Assembly: GCF_027923555.1 (NCBI RefSeq)
Contig: NZ_AP025523.1
Span: forward strand, 930,001-994,000
Direction: 5' to 3'
Source of the DNA: Vulcanimicrobium alpinum
GTDB lineage: Bacteria; Vulcanimicrobiota; Vulcanimicrobiia; Vulcanimicrobiales; Vulcanimicrobiaceae
DNA: 64,000 nucleotides
Shown here: positions 44,376-53,387 of the stretch, piece by piece
How the letters are laid out: each line of letters begins with the position of its first letter
How positions within the stretch are numbered: the stretch's first letter is position 1
The notes under the pieces: model-generated
Databases searched by the model: none
Told to the model about the DNA's origin: nothing
Seen by the model: the letters and a program-made list of their open reading frames with translations, nothing else
Translations under genes and position numbers: made by a program

Positions 44376-44729
44376 CTACCTTTCCTCGGGACGATCGGAA
44401 CCGTGCACGGTGAGAACCCAGCGCAGGGCGCGCGCGTACTGGTCGAGCTCGCGCACGGTGCGGCGCAGCCAGCGGAACGCCGGATCGGCGCGCTCCTCCG
44501 TACCCGATGCGGTCTCGAGCTGTTTCACGTAGACGACGATCGCCGCGAGCTGCGTCTCCACCGTCTCCCAGCGCTCGTTCAACGTCGCCGCCGACGCGTC
44601 CGGCAGCAGGTCGAGCAGCGGCGGCGCCGGGCGCCGGTCGAATCGCATCGCGAACTCGAGCCGGGCCAGCGCGTAGTCCGACGAGCCGCGGATGAACGAC
44701 GCCAGCAGGTTCACCAGACGCGGATTCAT
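44376..44729 (-). CDS. Hypothetical helical protein next to phasin
   Basis: 117 aa from ATG 44729; a longer upstream reading is antisense to the FAD oxidoreductase. Predicted to be all-helical (LVNLLASFIRGSSDYALARLE, WETVETQLAAIVVYVKQLE, RTVRELDQYARALRWVL). No family recognised. It lies 7 nt upstream of the phasin gene on the same strand, so it may be a partner in granule organisation, which is inference. Confidence 0.6.
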   Translation of the reverse strand: MNPRLVNLLASFIRGSSDYALARLEFAMRFDRRPAPPLLDLLPDASAATLNERWETVETQLAAIVVYVKQLETASGTEERADPAFRWLRRTVRELDQYARALRWVLTVHGSDRPEER

Positions 44730-44789
44730 GCCGCCGCACCGAGTACGGTCGTAGGACGCGCCCCGCTGCGTGCGATAAACTGAGGAATC

Positions 44790-46034
44790 GTGGCTGATCG
44801 TCGATACGTCATCGTCGGGAACGGCTTTGCCGGGACCACCTGCGCGGAGCAGTTGCGCAAACTCGACCCTGCGTGCTCGATCATCCTCTTCGCCGACGAG
44901 CCCTACTGCCTCTACAACCGGATCGCGCTTCCGCCGATGCTGCGCAAACAGGTGACGGAGCAGAAGGTCATCATGCGCGACCTGGCGTGGCACGAGAAGC
45001 ACGGGATCGACCTGCGCCTTGGGACCCGCGTCGACGCCGTCGACACCGCCGGCAAGACGGTCACCGCGAACGGTTCGGCCTACCCCTACGACGCGCTGCT
45101 GCTCGCGACCGGCGGCCGGCCCAATCCGGCGGCGTCCCCGGGCGCGGCGGGCGCGCACAACGTGTACAACTTTCAATATCTCGACGAGACCAAAGCGATC
45201 TCCGAAGCGCTCGAGACGGCGAAGGTCGGCGTCTCGGTCGGCGGCTCGTTCATCGCCTACGAACTCGCCGAAGCATTCGTCTCGCGCGGGGTGGAGACGC
45301 ACTGGCTCATCCGCGGGCCGCGGTTTCTGCGGCGCATGCTCGACGAAGCCGCGGGCGAGCTGCTCCACGACGCGGCGCGCACCGACGGCGTGCACCTGCA
45401 CTTCGGCGAGGAAGTGCGCGAGATGGTGCGCAGCAACGGCGCGGTCTCGAAGGTCGTCACGACCAGCGGGACGACGATCGACACCGATCTGGTGGGGATC
45501 GGCCTCGGGCTGACGATCAACCTCGAGCTCTGCGAGGGGACGGAGATCCGCACGCGCACCGGGATCGTTACCGACGAGCATCTCGAGACCGACGTGAAGG
45601 GCGTGTTCGCCGCCGGCGACTGCGCCGAGTTCTACGATCCGATCGCCGAACAGCATTACCGGATGGGGACCTGGAACAGCGCCGGCGCGCACGGGAAGCT
45701 CGCGGCGCACAACATGGCCGCCGCCGCCAACGGCGCGGAGCGGAAAGTCTTCGACACGGTCCCCGAGTACTCGTCGCTCGTCTTCAGCGGCCAGACGATC
45801 ACGCAGTTCGGGCTCTCGCCCGAGTATCGCGACGACATCGAAACCGAGATGCACGTCGACCGCGACCGGGGCTGGTACCGCGCGCTCTATTTCCTCGAGG
45901 ACCGCTTCGTCGGCGCCGTGCTGATCGGCAAAGGCAACCGCGCCGGCAAACGCCGCTACCTCGACGCGATCAAAACGAAGGCGCGCTTCCCGAAAGCCGA
46001 CCGCAAAGCGCTGCTGGACTGGACGGCCGACTGA
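44790..46034 (+). CDS. FAD-dependent NAD(P)H oxidoreductase (NirB/rubredoxin-reductase-like)
   Basis: 414 aa from GTG 44790 with GAGGA just upstream. Pyridine nucleotide-disulfide oxidoreductase fold: FAD motif IVGNGFAGTTCAE (~8-20), PYCLYNRIALPPML, a second Rossmann SVGGSFIAYELAEAF, and the C-terminal FAD signature GVFAAGDCAEF. No CxxC redox pair is seen, which places it with NirB-N-terminal, rubredoxin reductase or ferredoxin reductase-type enzymes. Electron partner unknown. Divergent from the phasin pair with 60 bp between starts. Confidence 0.85.
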   Translation: MADRRYVIVGNGFAGTTCAEQLRKLDPACSIILFADEPYCLYNRIALPPMLRKQVTEQKVIMRDLAWHEKHGIDLRLGTRVDAVDTAGKTVTANGSAYPYDALLLATGGRPNPAASPGAAGAHNVYNFQYLDETKAISEALETAKVGVSVGGSFIAYELAEAFVSRGVETHWLIRGPRFLRRMLDEAAGELLHDAARTDGVHLHFGEEVREMVRSNGAVSKVVTTSGTTIDTDLVGIGLGLTINLELCEGTEIRTRTGIVTDEHLETDVKGVFAAGDCAEFYDPIAEQHYRMGTWNSAGAHGKLAAHNMAAAANGAERKVFDTVPEYSSLVFSGQTITQFGLSPEYRDDIETEMHVDRDRGWYRALYFLEDRFVGAVLIGKGNRAGKRRYLDAIKTKARFPKADRKALLDWTAD

Positions 46035-46092
46035 ACGCCCGGTCCCCCGCTGCGTTCAGCTCCGCGTCATCCGCACGGCGTAGCGTGAGAGC

Positions 46093-46416
46093 ATGAATCG
46101 TTCGTTCCTCGCCGCCGTCGCGTTGACGGCGGCCATCACCCCCCTCGCCGCATCTGCCGCAAGCACGTCGACCGTTCCGCCCGCTCTCGCCGCGAAGGCG
46201 AAGATCTCACTCGCCCAAGCGCGTAGGCTCGCGCTCGCGACCGTCCGCGGCACGATTGCCGGGGAAGAACTCGAGCGCGAGGCCGGTGGTCTGCGCTACA
46301 CCTTCGACATCACCACGCCGCGGGGGCAGCATGAGGTCGGCGTCGATGCAATCACCGCACGCATCATCGAGAACGTCGTCGAGAAACCCGCTACCGAAAA
46401 AGTCGAGCGAAAGTAG
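46093..46416 (+). CDS. Exported PepSY-domain protein
   Basis: 107 aa. Signal peptide MNRSFLAAVALTAAITPLAA cleaved near ASA. The mature protein is a single PepSY domain: KISLAQARRLALATVRGTI, then GEELEREAGGLRYTFDITT and HEVGVDAITARIIENV, which is the helix-strand-strand pattern of the family. PepSY modules inhibit proteases or act as membrane-associated sensors. It follows the FAD oxidoreductase by 58 bp on the same strand. Confidence 0.85.
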   Translation: MNRSFLAAVALTAAITPLAASAASTSTVPPALAAKAKISLAQARRLALATVRGTIAGEELEREAGGLRYTFDITTPRGQHEVGVDAITARIIENVVEKPATEKVERK

Positions 46417-46452
46417 CCCGGCTGAGTTTGTACGGCAAGCAGTCCCGATGGC

Positions 46453-47349
46453 TCAGCGTGACAGGGTCGCCGGCTCGGGGAGCGGGTAGCGGGTGCGCAG
46501 GGCACTGTGATCGCGTTCGCCGTCGCCGCGGGCGATGAGTTCGTCGAAGTCGCTGCGCACGAGTTTCGCGGCGGCGAGGTCGAGACCGAGCGCGTCGCCG
46601 GCTTCGGCGGCGATGTTCATGTCCTTGCGGTGCAGCTTCGCCTTGAAACCGGGGTTGAACGCGCGGTCGATCATGCGCTGGCCGTGCACTTCGAGGATCT
46701 TGCTCTGCGCGAAGCCGCCGAGGAGCGCGGCGCGCACCTTCGCCGGATCGACGCCGGAGTTCTCGGCGAGCGCGAGCGCCTCGGCGACCGCTTCGATCGT
46801 CACGCCGACGACGATCTGGTTGCAGGCTTTCGTCACCTGACCGGCGCCGCTCGGGCCGACGTGGACGATGTTCTTGCCGAGCGTGTCGAAGATCGGCTTC
46901 GCGCGTTCAAACGCCGCGTCGCTGCCGCCGATCATGATCGAGAGCGCCGCGTTGATCGCGCCCTGCTCGCCGCCGCTGACCGGCGCGTCGAGCGCGTCGA
47001 CGCCCTTCGCCGTCATCGCCTCGGCGACGCGTCGCGCGGTCTGCGGCGCGATCGTGCTCATGTCGATGTAGAGCGAACCGCTCGCGATCCCGCTCGCGAC
47101 ACCGTGTTCGCCGAGGACGACCGCTTCGACGTCGGGCGAGTCGGGCAGCATCGTGATGACGACGCCGCTCTTCGCCGCGACGTCCTGCGGCGTCGTCCCC
47201 GCCTGCGCGCCGTCGGCGACGAGTTCGTCGACCGGCCCGCGCGAACGGTTGAGGACGATCACCGGGTAGCCGGCGCGCAGCAGATTCCGCGCCATCGGCT
47301 TGCCCATGATCCCCAGGCCGATGAATCCGACGGTAGACTTCTCGCTCAA
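46453..47349 (-). CDS. garR: Tartronate semialdehyde reductase (2-hydroxy-3-oxopropionate reductase)
   Basis: 298 aa, TTG start at 47349 overlapping the hyi stop by 4 nt. 3-hydroxyisobutyrate dehydrogenase family: NAD motif GFIGLGIMGKPMARNL at the start, DAPVSGGEQGA substrate loop, GHVGPSGAGQVTKACNQ-like segment (VGPSGAGQVTKACNQ) with the catalytic Lys, and KLHRKDMNIA. It reduces tartronate semialdehyde to D-glycerate, the end of the gcl-hyi-garR unit. Glycerate kinase is not in the window. Confidence 0.9.
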   Translation of the reverse strand: MSEKSTVGFIGLGIMGKPMARNLLRAGYPVIVLNRSRGPVDELVADGAQAGTTPQDVAAKSGVVITMLPDSPDVEAVVLGEHGVASGIASGSLYIDMSTIAPQTARRVAEAMTAKGVDALDAPVSGGEQGAINAALSIMIGGSDAAFERAKPIFDTLGKNIVHVGPSGAGQVTKACNQIVVGVTIEAVAEALALAENSGVDPAKVRAALLGGFAQSKILEVHGQRMIDRAFNPGFKAKLHRKDMNIAAEAGDALGLDLAAAKLVRSDFDELIARGDGERDHSALRTRYPLPEPATLSR

Positions 47350-48140
47350 GACACGACCTCGTGCGCGCGCAGCGCATGCATCCAAGTGAAGGTGTCGGAG
47401 GTGGCGCGCGAGGGCTTGTATTCGAGCCCCACCCATCCGCCGTACCCGAGCTCGTCGAGCACGGGGAGGATCCGTTCGTACGCGAGTTCGCCGGTCCCCG
47501 GTTCGTTGCGGCCGGGACTGTCGGCGATCTGCACGTGGCCGATCCGCGCGATCTGCGCGCGCAGCGTCGCGATGATGTTCCCCTCGACGCGCTGCGCGTG
47601 GTAGATGTCGTATTGCAGGGCCACGTTCGGTACTGCGGCTTCGTCGATCAGCGCCAGCCCCTCAGCCGACGTCCCGATCAGAAAACCGGGCGTCTCGATC
47701 CGGTTGAGCGGTTCGACGACCAACTGCACGCCGTGTTCGGCCAGCGTCGTCGCGGCATAGCGGACGTTGTCGACCAGCGTCGCATGCGCCGCCGCCGGAT
47801 CGACCCCGGGAATCGCTTTACCGACCAGACAGTTGACCCGCGAGCATCCGAGATCGCGCGCCGCCGTCGCGGCCGCCGCGACGCCGCGCTTGAACTCGTC
47901 GACCCGCGAAGGGTCGGAGGCGAAACCGCGCTCGCCCGCCGCGAAGTCGCCCATCGGCAGGTTGATGAGCACTTGCTCGATCCGGTGCGCGCGCAGGCGG
48001 CGCGTCAGGTCGGCGATATCGCTCTCGTAGGGCGACATGTACTCGACGCCGGTGAAGCCGTCGGCGGCCGCCGCGTCGATCCGGTCCGGCAGCGCGTGCT
48101 CTTGATACAGGAACGACAGGTTGGCCGAGAAGCGCGGCAT
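47346..48140 (-). CDS. hyi: Hydroxypyruvate isomerase
   Basis: 264 aa TIM-barrel (xylose isomerase-like) enzyme from ATG 48140, with a one-base overlap with the gcl stop. It interconverts hydroxypyruvate and tartronate semialdehyde. Metal-binding acids are in LVVEPLNRIETPGF, VALQYDIYHAQRVEGN, HVQIADSPGRNEPGTGE and WVGLEYKPS, which is the Hyi/Gip signature set. Between gcl and garR as in E. coli-type glyoxylate operons. Confidence 0.93.
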   Translation of the reverse strand: MPRFSANLSFLYQEHALPDRIDAAAADGFTGVEYMSPYESDIADLTRRLRAHRIEQVLINLPMGDFAAGERGFASDPSRVDEFKRGVAAAATAARDLGCSRVNCLVGKAIPGVDPAAAHATLVDNVRYAATTLAEHGVQLVVEPLNRIETPGFLIGTSAEGLALIDEAAVPNVALQYDIYHAQRVEGNIIATLRAQIARIGHVQIADSPGRNEPGTGELAYERILPVLDELGYGGWVGLEYKPSRATSDTFTWMHALRAHEVVS

Positions 48141-49867
48141 CAGTACACCTCGTTGATCGCTGCGATCGACGTCCCCATCGCGGCGTTCTCTTTGTGTTCG
48201 GTGAGGATCTCGACGAGGACGGGGACGCTCTTCGCGTTCGACGTCTCGCGCGCCCATGCCAGCGCGGCGGCGATCTCGTCGGGATTGCGCACCCGGACCC
48301 CGGCGGCGCCCATCGACTCCATCGCCTTGACGTGATCCATCCCGTACCCGTCCTCTCCGTAGGAGATCGAGACTTCGTAGTCGTCGTTGAACCCGAACGA
48401 CTTGCGCTCGGCCTGGCGGATGAGTCCGAGGTGCGCGTTGTTGAGCATCACCAGGACGAACGGAATGCGGTACTGCACCGCGACCGCGATCTCTTCCATC
48501 AAGAACTCGAACGAGTAGTCGCCGACGACGCCGACAACTTCTCGGTCCGGGAACGCGAGCTTGATCCCGGTGCAGGCGCTGATCTCCCAGCCCAGCGGGC
48601 CCGCCTGTCCGCAGCAGAAGTAGCGTCGCGCCTTGTGCACGGTCTGGAACTGACCGCTCCAGATCTGATACAAGCCGATCGCGGTGACGAACGTCGTGTC
48701 GTCACCGTAGAACGCGTTGAGCTCGCCGAACACGCGCGGCCCCTTGACGGGAACGTCGGCGAAATCGGTGCGGCGGACCAGCGTCCGGCGGGCGTCGCCG
48801 ATGCGCTGCGTCCAGGCCTCGCGCCGCACGCCGTTCGGATACGCGCGCTTCGCTTCGGCGAGCATCGCCTGCAAGGTGAGCTTCGCGTCGGCGACGATCG
48901 CGAGGTCCGGTTCGAAGATGCGCCCGATCTGCGTCGCTTCCACGTCGACGTGGATGAAGCGGCGGTTGCCGCGATACGTCGCCAGATCGCCGGTGTGACG
49001 GCTCGCGAAGCGCGCGCCGATCGCGCACACGACGTCGCTCTCGAGGAAGAGCGCGTTCGCGTGCGGCTGCGAGGTTTGAATCCCGACGGTCCCGATGTGC
49101 AGCGGGTGATCTTCGTCGATCGCGCCTTTGCCCATGTAGGTCGGCGAGACGGCGCACTGCAGATGTTCGGCGAGCGCGACGAGTTCGTCCCACGCCTCGG
49201 CGATGATCACGCCGCCGCCGGGCATCAGGACGGGACGGTCGGCGTTGGCGAGCCACTCGACGGCGCGGCGGATCTTCGCCTCGGTCGGCGGCGCCTTGAA
49301 GACCGGGAGCGGCTCGTCATCGGTAGGATCGTAGGAGACGAGCTGCTGCTGCACGTCCTGCGGCAGGTCGATGTGCACCGGGCCGGGTCGGCCTTCGCGC
49401 GCGATGCGGAACGCTTCGCGGAAGACCCACGGGATCTGCGCCGCTTCTTTGCAGATGAACGAACGCTTCACCACCGGCTTGACGATCTCGCAGATGTCGA
49501 CGGCCTGGAAGCCTTCGCGATGGAGCTGGCCGACGGGGACCTGTCCCGTGATCGTGATGATGGGGATCGAGTCGGCCATCGCGGTGTAGAGCCCGGTCAC
49601 GAAGTTGGTGCCGCCCGGACCCGAGGTCGCGATCGCGATGCCGACCTTCCCGGTCGCGCGGGCGTAGCCGTCGGCGGCATGGGTGGCCCCCTCTTCGTGC
49701 CGGGTGACGATGTGGCGGATCGTCGACCCGCGTAGGGCGTCGTAAAGGGGCAGAATCGAGGCCCCCGGGATCCCGAACACGAGGTCGACCCCCTCGCTCT
49801 CCATCACGCGCACGGCGGCGGCGGCGGCGGTCATCGTCCGGGGCGGGGCGGAAGGCGTGGCGAGCAT
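48140..49867 (-). CDS. gcl: Glyoxylate carboligase
   Basis: 575 aa TPP enzyme from ATG 49867 with AAGGAG about 8 nt upstream. It joins two glyoxylates to tartronate semialdehyde and CO2. The PYR-domain region GIPGASILPLYDALR has the Gcl feature of a hydrophobic residue in place of the catalytic Glu of other TPP enzymes. GDYSFEFLMEEIAVAVQYRI with VLVMLNNAHLGLIRQ is the TPP-binding motif. First gene of the minus-strand arm, regulated from the shared region with gntR. Confidence 0.94.
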   Translation of the reverse strand: MLATPSAPPRTMTAAAAAVRVMESEGVDLVFGIPGASILPLYDALRGSTIRHIVTRHEEGATHAADGYARATGKVGIAIATSGPGGTNFVTGLYTAMADSIPIITITGQVPVGQLHREGFQAVDICEIVKPVVKRSFICKEAAQIPWVFREAFRIAREGRPGPVHIDLPQDVQQQLVSYDPTDDEPLPVFKAPPTEAKIRRAVEWLANADRPVLMPGGGVIIAEAWDELVALAEHLQCAVSPTYMGKGAIDEDHPLHIGTVGIQTSQPHANALFLESDVVCAIGARFASRHTGDLATYRGNRRFIHVDVEATQIGRIFEPDLAIVADAKLTLQAMLAEAKRAYPNGVRREAWTQRIGDARRTLVRRTDFADVPVKGPRVFGELNAFYGDDTTFVTAIGLYQIWSGQFQTVHKARRYFCCGQAGPLGWEISACTGIKLAFPDREVVGVVGDYSFEFLMEEIAVAVQYRIPFVLVMLNNAHLGLIRQAERKSFGFNDDYEVSISYGEDGYGMDHVKAMESMGAAGVRVRNPDEIAAALAWARETSNAKSVPVLVEILTEHKENAAMGTSIAAINEVY

Positions 49868-49893
49868 CGGGCGGGCTCCTTCGCGGTTAGTTT

Positions 49894-49908
49894 GGGATAC
49901 GGTATCCC
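49894..49908. promoter_or_regulatory. Probable GntR operator 1 (palindrome)
   Basis: GGGATAC-G-GTATCCC is a perfect 7+1+7 palindrome, 27 bp upstream of the gcl start and downstream of its probable -35/-10. Binding of the divergently encoded GntR/FCD protein there would block gcl transcription. Confidence 0.6.
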
Positions 49909-49941
49909 GTAAATCGAACCTTAGCGCACCGACGGCCATCC

Positions 49942-49947
49942 TGTCAA
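49942..49947 (-). promoter_or_regulatory. gcl promoter -35 box
   Basis: A perfect TTGACA on the minus strand (49947-49942). The -10 is weak: TAAGGT at 49923-49918 is the best candidate with an 18-nt spacer. It lies between the two operator-like sites. Confidence 0.45.
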
Positions 49948-49948
49948 T

Positions 49949-49962
49949 GGGATACGGGATAC
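49949..49962. promoter_or_regulatory. Probable GntR operator 2 (direct repeat)
   Basis: GGGATACGGGATAC holds two head-to-tail copies of the operator half-site, next to the gcl -35 and just before TTGACG (49967-49972), a possible -35 for gntR. Together with operator 1 it suggests joint control of both arms. Confidence 0.5.
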
Positions 49963-50002
49963 AAACTTGACGCCGCCGGGGCGGGTGGAGTAGCGTGGGT
50001 CC

Positions 50003-50704
50003 ATGCAGGTGAAGTCGCTCCAGCCGATCCGCCGGACGCTGCCGCTGCGGGAGCGGATCCACGACCGGCTCAGGCAGGCGATTCTCAGCGGGGACCTCGC
50101 CCCCGGGACGCCGGTGATCGAAGCGGAGCTGGCCGCCCGGCTCGGCGCGAGCCGCACCCCGATTCGCGAAGCCCTGCGCCGCCTCGAGGCGGAAGGACTG
50201 CTCGAACCGCGCGGCCTGCGCGGCACGGTGGTGCGCGAATTGCGCGAAGACGACGTCTCCTGCGTCTTCGAGATCCGCGAAGCGCTCGAATCGCTCGCGG
50301 CGCGTCGCGCCGCGCGGGTGATGCGCCCGGCGCAGCTCGAGAAACTCGAGGAGCACGTGGCGGCAATGGGCGAGGCGGTCGACGATCCGGCCGAGATGGA
50401 GCGCCAGGACACCGCCTTCCACGACGTGATCCTCGCGGTGGCGAACGGCGATCGCCTCAAGCGAATGCTGACCGAACTGCGCGAGGAGCTGATCGCGTAC
50501 CGGTTCCTCTCGCTTTCAGAACCGGAGCGCCGTCACGCGACGGTGCACGAACACCGCGCGATCCTCGAGGCACTGCGCGCGCACGACGAGGACGGCGCAG
50601 CCGAGCGCACGGCCGAGCACATCGCAAACGCGCGTGCCGCGGTGCTGCGCCTGGCGGCGGCGCGCGCCGCCGCCGCGGGTCTTCCCGAGGCGGTCGCGCA
50701 ATGA
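50003..50704 (+). CDS. GntR-family (FCD) transcriptional regulator
   Basis: 233 aa. N-terminal winged helix with LRQAILSGDLAPGTPVIEAEL, ARLGASRTPIREALRRLEAEGLL and a wing; C-terminal FCD helical domain with the metal-binding pattern DTAFHDVIL and EHRAILEALRAHDEDGA (Asp and His residues). It sits between gcl and glcD and overlaps glcD by 4 nt, so it is the likely regulator of glycolate/glyoxylate use, sensing glyoxylate or a related acid by inference. Confidence 0.92.
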   Translation: MQVKSLQPIRRTLPLRERIHDRLRQAILSGDLAPGTPVIEAELAARLGASRTPIREALRRLEAEGLLEPRGLRGTVVRELREDDVSCVFEIREALESLAARRAARVMRPAQLEKLEEHVAAMGEAVDDPAEMERQDTAFHDVILAVANGDRLKRMLTELREELIAYRFLSLSEPERRHATVHEHRAILEALRAHDEDGAAERTAEHIANARAAVLRLAAARAAAAGLPEAVAQ

Positions 50705-52176
50705 TCGTCGCCGCCGCACCCGCCGCGACGATGCAGCAGCGCTTCGCACGCATCGTCGGCGAGCGCAATGCGATCGCGGAGCCGAACGACCTGCGCACCT
50801 ACGAGTGCGATGGCCTGCTCGGGTTTCGCGTGCGTCCGGCGATCGTCGTCCTCCCCGAATCGACCGACGAAGTCGCCGCGTGCGTGCGGTTGGCGCGCGA
50901 ACTCGATCTGCCGATCGTCCCGCGCGGCGCCGGCACCGGGCTCTCCGGCGGCGCGCTTCCGACCGACGGCTGCGTGATGATCGGTCTCTCGCGGATGAAG
51001 CAGATCCTCGCGATCGACTACGCCAACCGAACCGCGCGTGTCCAGCCCGGCGTGATCAATCTCGACATCACGCGCGCGCTCGCTCCGCAGGGGTACTATT
51101 ACGCCCCGGATCCGTCGTCGCAGAGCGTCTGTACGATCGGCGGCAACATCGCCGAAAACGCCGGCGGCGCGCACTGCTTGAAGTACGGCTTCACCACCAA
51201 CCACGTGCTCGGCGTGACGATGGTGCTCGGCGACGGCAGCGTCGTTCATCTCGGTTCGCGCGGGGGCGAGCTCGACACCCTCGGCTACGATCTGGTCGGC
51301 GTCGTCGTCGGCAGCGAGGGGATGACCGGGATCGTCACCGAGGCGCTGGTGCGCATCATGCGCGCGCCGGAGCGCACGCAGACCCTCTTCGCGACCTTCC
51401 CGACCACCGACGAAGCCGGCGACGCCGTCGGACGGATCATCGGCGCCGGGATCGTCCCGGCCGCGATCGAGATGTGCGACAAGTTGGCGATCGAAGCGAT
51501 CGTCGCCGCGACGCACGTCGACTGGCCGCTCGACGTCGGCGCGCTGCTGCTGATGGACGTCGACGGCGTCGACGCCGAAGTCGAAGCGACCGCCGCGCAG
51601 GCGCGCGCGCACCTCGCCGCCGCCGGCGCGATCGAGATCCGCGAACCGAAGGACGACGCGGAGCGCGCGCTCGCGTGGAAGGGCCGCAAGGCCGCGTTCG
51701 CGGCGGTCGGCCGCATCTCGCCGAACTATCACGTGCAGGACGGCGTGATCCCGCGCAAGGACATCGCGCCGGTGCTGCGCGAGATCGCCGCGCTGGGCGC
51801 GGCATCCGGACTGCGCATCGCCAACGTCTTCCATGCCGGCGACGGCAACCTGCACCCGCTCGTGCTGTACGATGCGCGGATCCCCGGCCAGGAACACGAA
51901 GCGGAGCGCGTCGCGGGCGAGATCCTGCGGGTTTGCCTGCGCTACGGCGGTTCGGTCACCGGCGAGCACGGCGTCGGTCACGACAAGGCGTGCTATCTGG
52001 GCGAACAATTCAACGCCGACGATTTGGGGACGATGCAGCAGGTGCGCAGCGCGTTCGATCCCGAGCACCGTTTCAATCCCGACAAGGTGTTCCCGACCCC
52101 GCGGCTGTGCGGCGACAAACCGGGCGCCTACACGCCGCATGCCTCCGAACTGAGCGGTGAGGCGGGACGCGGGTGA
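50701..52176 (+). CDS. glcD: Glycolate oxidase subunit GlcD
   Basis: 491 aa FAD-linked oxidase, ATG in a 4-nt overlap with gntR. VPRGAGTGLSGGALPTDGC, DPSSQSVCTIGGNIAENAGG and GSEGMTGIVTEALVRI form the FAD_binding_4 domain; FHAGDGNLHPLVLYDAR and VTGEHGVGHDKACYL are the C-terminal cap and catalytic His region. It oxidises glycolate to glyoxylate with GlcE and GlcF. A paralogue at 19608 is in the DUF2600 locus. Confidence 0.93.
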   Translation: MIVAAAPAATMQQRFARIVGERNAIAEPNDLRTYECDGLLGFRVRPAIVVLPESTDEVAACVRLARELDLPIVPRGAGTGLSGGALPTDGCVMIGLSRMKQILAIDYANRTARVQPGVINLDITRALAPQGYYYAPDPSSQSVCTIGGNIAENAGGAHCLKYGFTTNHVLGVTMVLGDGSVVHLGSRGGELDTLGYDLVGVVVGSEGMTGIVTEALVRIMRAPERTQTLFATFPTTDEAGDAVGRIIGAGIVPAAIEMCDKLAIEAIVAATHVDWPLDVGALLLMDVDGVDAEVEATAAQARAHLAAAGAIEIREPKDDAERALAWKGRKAAFAAVGRISPNYHVQDGVIPRKDIAPVLREIAALGAASGLRIANVFHAGDGNLHPLVLYDARIPGQEHEAERVAGEILRVCLRYGGSVTGEHGVGHDKACYLGEQFNADDLGTMQQVRSAFDPEHRFNPDKVFPTPRLCGDKPGAYTPHASELSGEAGRG

Positions 52177-53387
52177 CGGCGGCCGGATCGGCGCACGGCG
52201 ATCTTGCGATCGCGGGCGTCATGCCGCGCGAGGTCGTGACGCCGCGCGATCGCGTCGAGTTCTCGCACATCGTCGCGGACCTGCACGCGGCGCGCAAAGC
52301 GTTCGCGTTCGTCGGCGGCGGGACGGAACTCGCGCTCGGCAACGCCCCGAGTGCGCTCGACACGGCGATCCGCACCAGCGCCCTCGACGAGGTCGTCGAC
52401 TACGCGCCCGAGGATCAGACGATCACCGTCGAGGCGGGGATGACGCTCGCCGACATCGATCGCGTCCTCGCGCCGCACCGTCAGATGCTCCCGCTCGACG
52501 TGCTCGACCGCGACCGCGCGACGATCGGCGGCGTCGTTGCGACGAACACGTCCGGCCGGCGCCGTCAGCGCTACGGTGCGGTGAAAGACCTGATCGTCGG
52601 CGTCTCGCTGGTGCGCCCCGACGGCGTCGTGGCGCGCGGCGGCGGCAAGGTCGTGAAAAACGTCGCTGGGTTCGATCTGCCCAAGCTGATGACCGGATCG
52701 CTCGGAACCCTGGGCGGAATCGCGACGGTGACGGTTCGTGTCTACCCGATCCCGGAATCGGTGCGCGCGATCGCGCTGACGGTCGACACGGCGGAGAAGG
52801 CCGCCGCGGCGGCGCGCGCCGTGCACGAACGCAAGCTCGAGCCCGAATCGGTCGTGCTCTACAATTACCGCACGCTGGTGCTGACCTTCGCGGGAACCGC
52901 GGCCGGCGTCGCCGAGCAGATGCGGACCGTCGAGCTCGCCGGCGACGAGATCGGTGCGGCCGCCGCCGAACTGACCGACCTCGAGCGCGAGTCGTACGAA
53001 CAGCGCGAACGCGCCGTCCGCCGCGACGGCGACTGGCGCGTGCGCATCGTCGCGCCGCCCTCATGTGCGGTCGCGACGCTCGGCGCGTTCGTCGCCGCGC
53101 CGCCTGTCGCGGTCCCCGTCGCGTATCCGCTGCTCGGCATCGCGCGTCACGCGTATCCGGACGCCGCCGGCGAGAACATCATCGGCGACCTGCGCCGCTA
53201 CGTCGCCGCCGCGACGAACGGCACCGGCCGCGTGATCGTCCACGCGATGCCCGACGCGGCGCGCGCCGCGGTCGACGCCTGGCACGACGAGCCGCTCCCC
53301 GAGCTCGCCGTGATGCGCGCGATGAAAAACCAATTCGATCCGCTCGGCCTCTGCAACCCCGGGCGCTTCATCGGAGGCCTCTCGTGA
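52173..53387 (+). CDS. glcE: Glycolate oxidase subunit GlcE
   Basis: 404 aa, GTG start overlapping glcD by 4 nt. FAD_binding_4 domain: AFVGGGTELALGNAPS, TVEAGMTLADIDRVLAP, TIGGVVATNTSGRRRQRYG and KVVKNVAGFDLPKLMTGSLG, with the short GlcE C-terminus ending QFDPLGLCNPGRFIGG. It is shorter than GlcD and lacks the GDGN cap segment. Middle gene of glcDEF. Confidence 0.92.
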   Translation: MTAAGSAHGDLAIAGVMPREVVTPRDRVEFSHIVADLHAARKAFAFVGGGTELALGNAPSALDTAIRTSALDEVVDYAPEDQTITVEAGMTLADIDRVLAPHRQMLPLDVLDRDRATIGGVVATNTSGRRRQRYGAVKDLIVGVSLVRPDGVVARGGGKVVKNVAGFDLPKLMTGSLGTLGGIATVTVRVYPIPESVRAIALTVDTAEKAAAAARAVHERKLEPESVVLYNYRTLVLTFAGTAAGVAEQMRTVELAGDEIGAAAAELTDLERESYEQRERAVRRDGDWRVRIVAPPSCAVATLGAFVAAPPVAVPVAYPLLGIARHAYPDAAGENIIGDLRRYVAAATNGTGRVIVHAMPDAARAAVDAWHDEPLPELAVMRAMKNQFDPLGLCNPGRFIGGLS

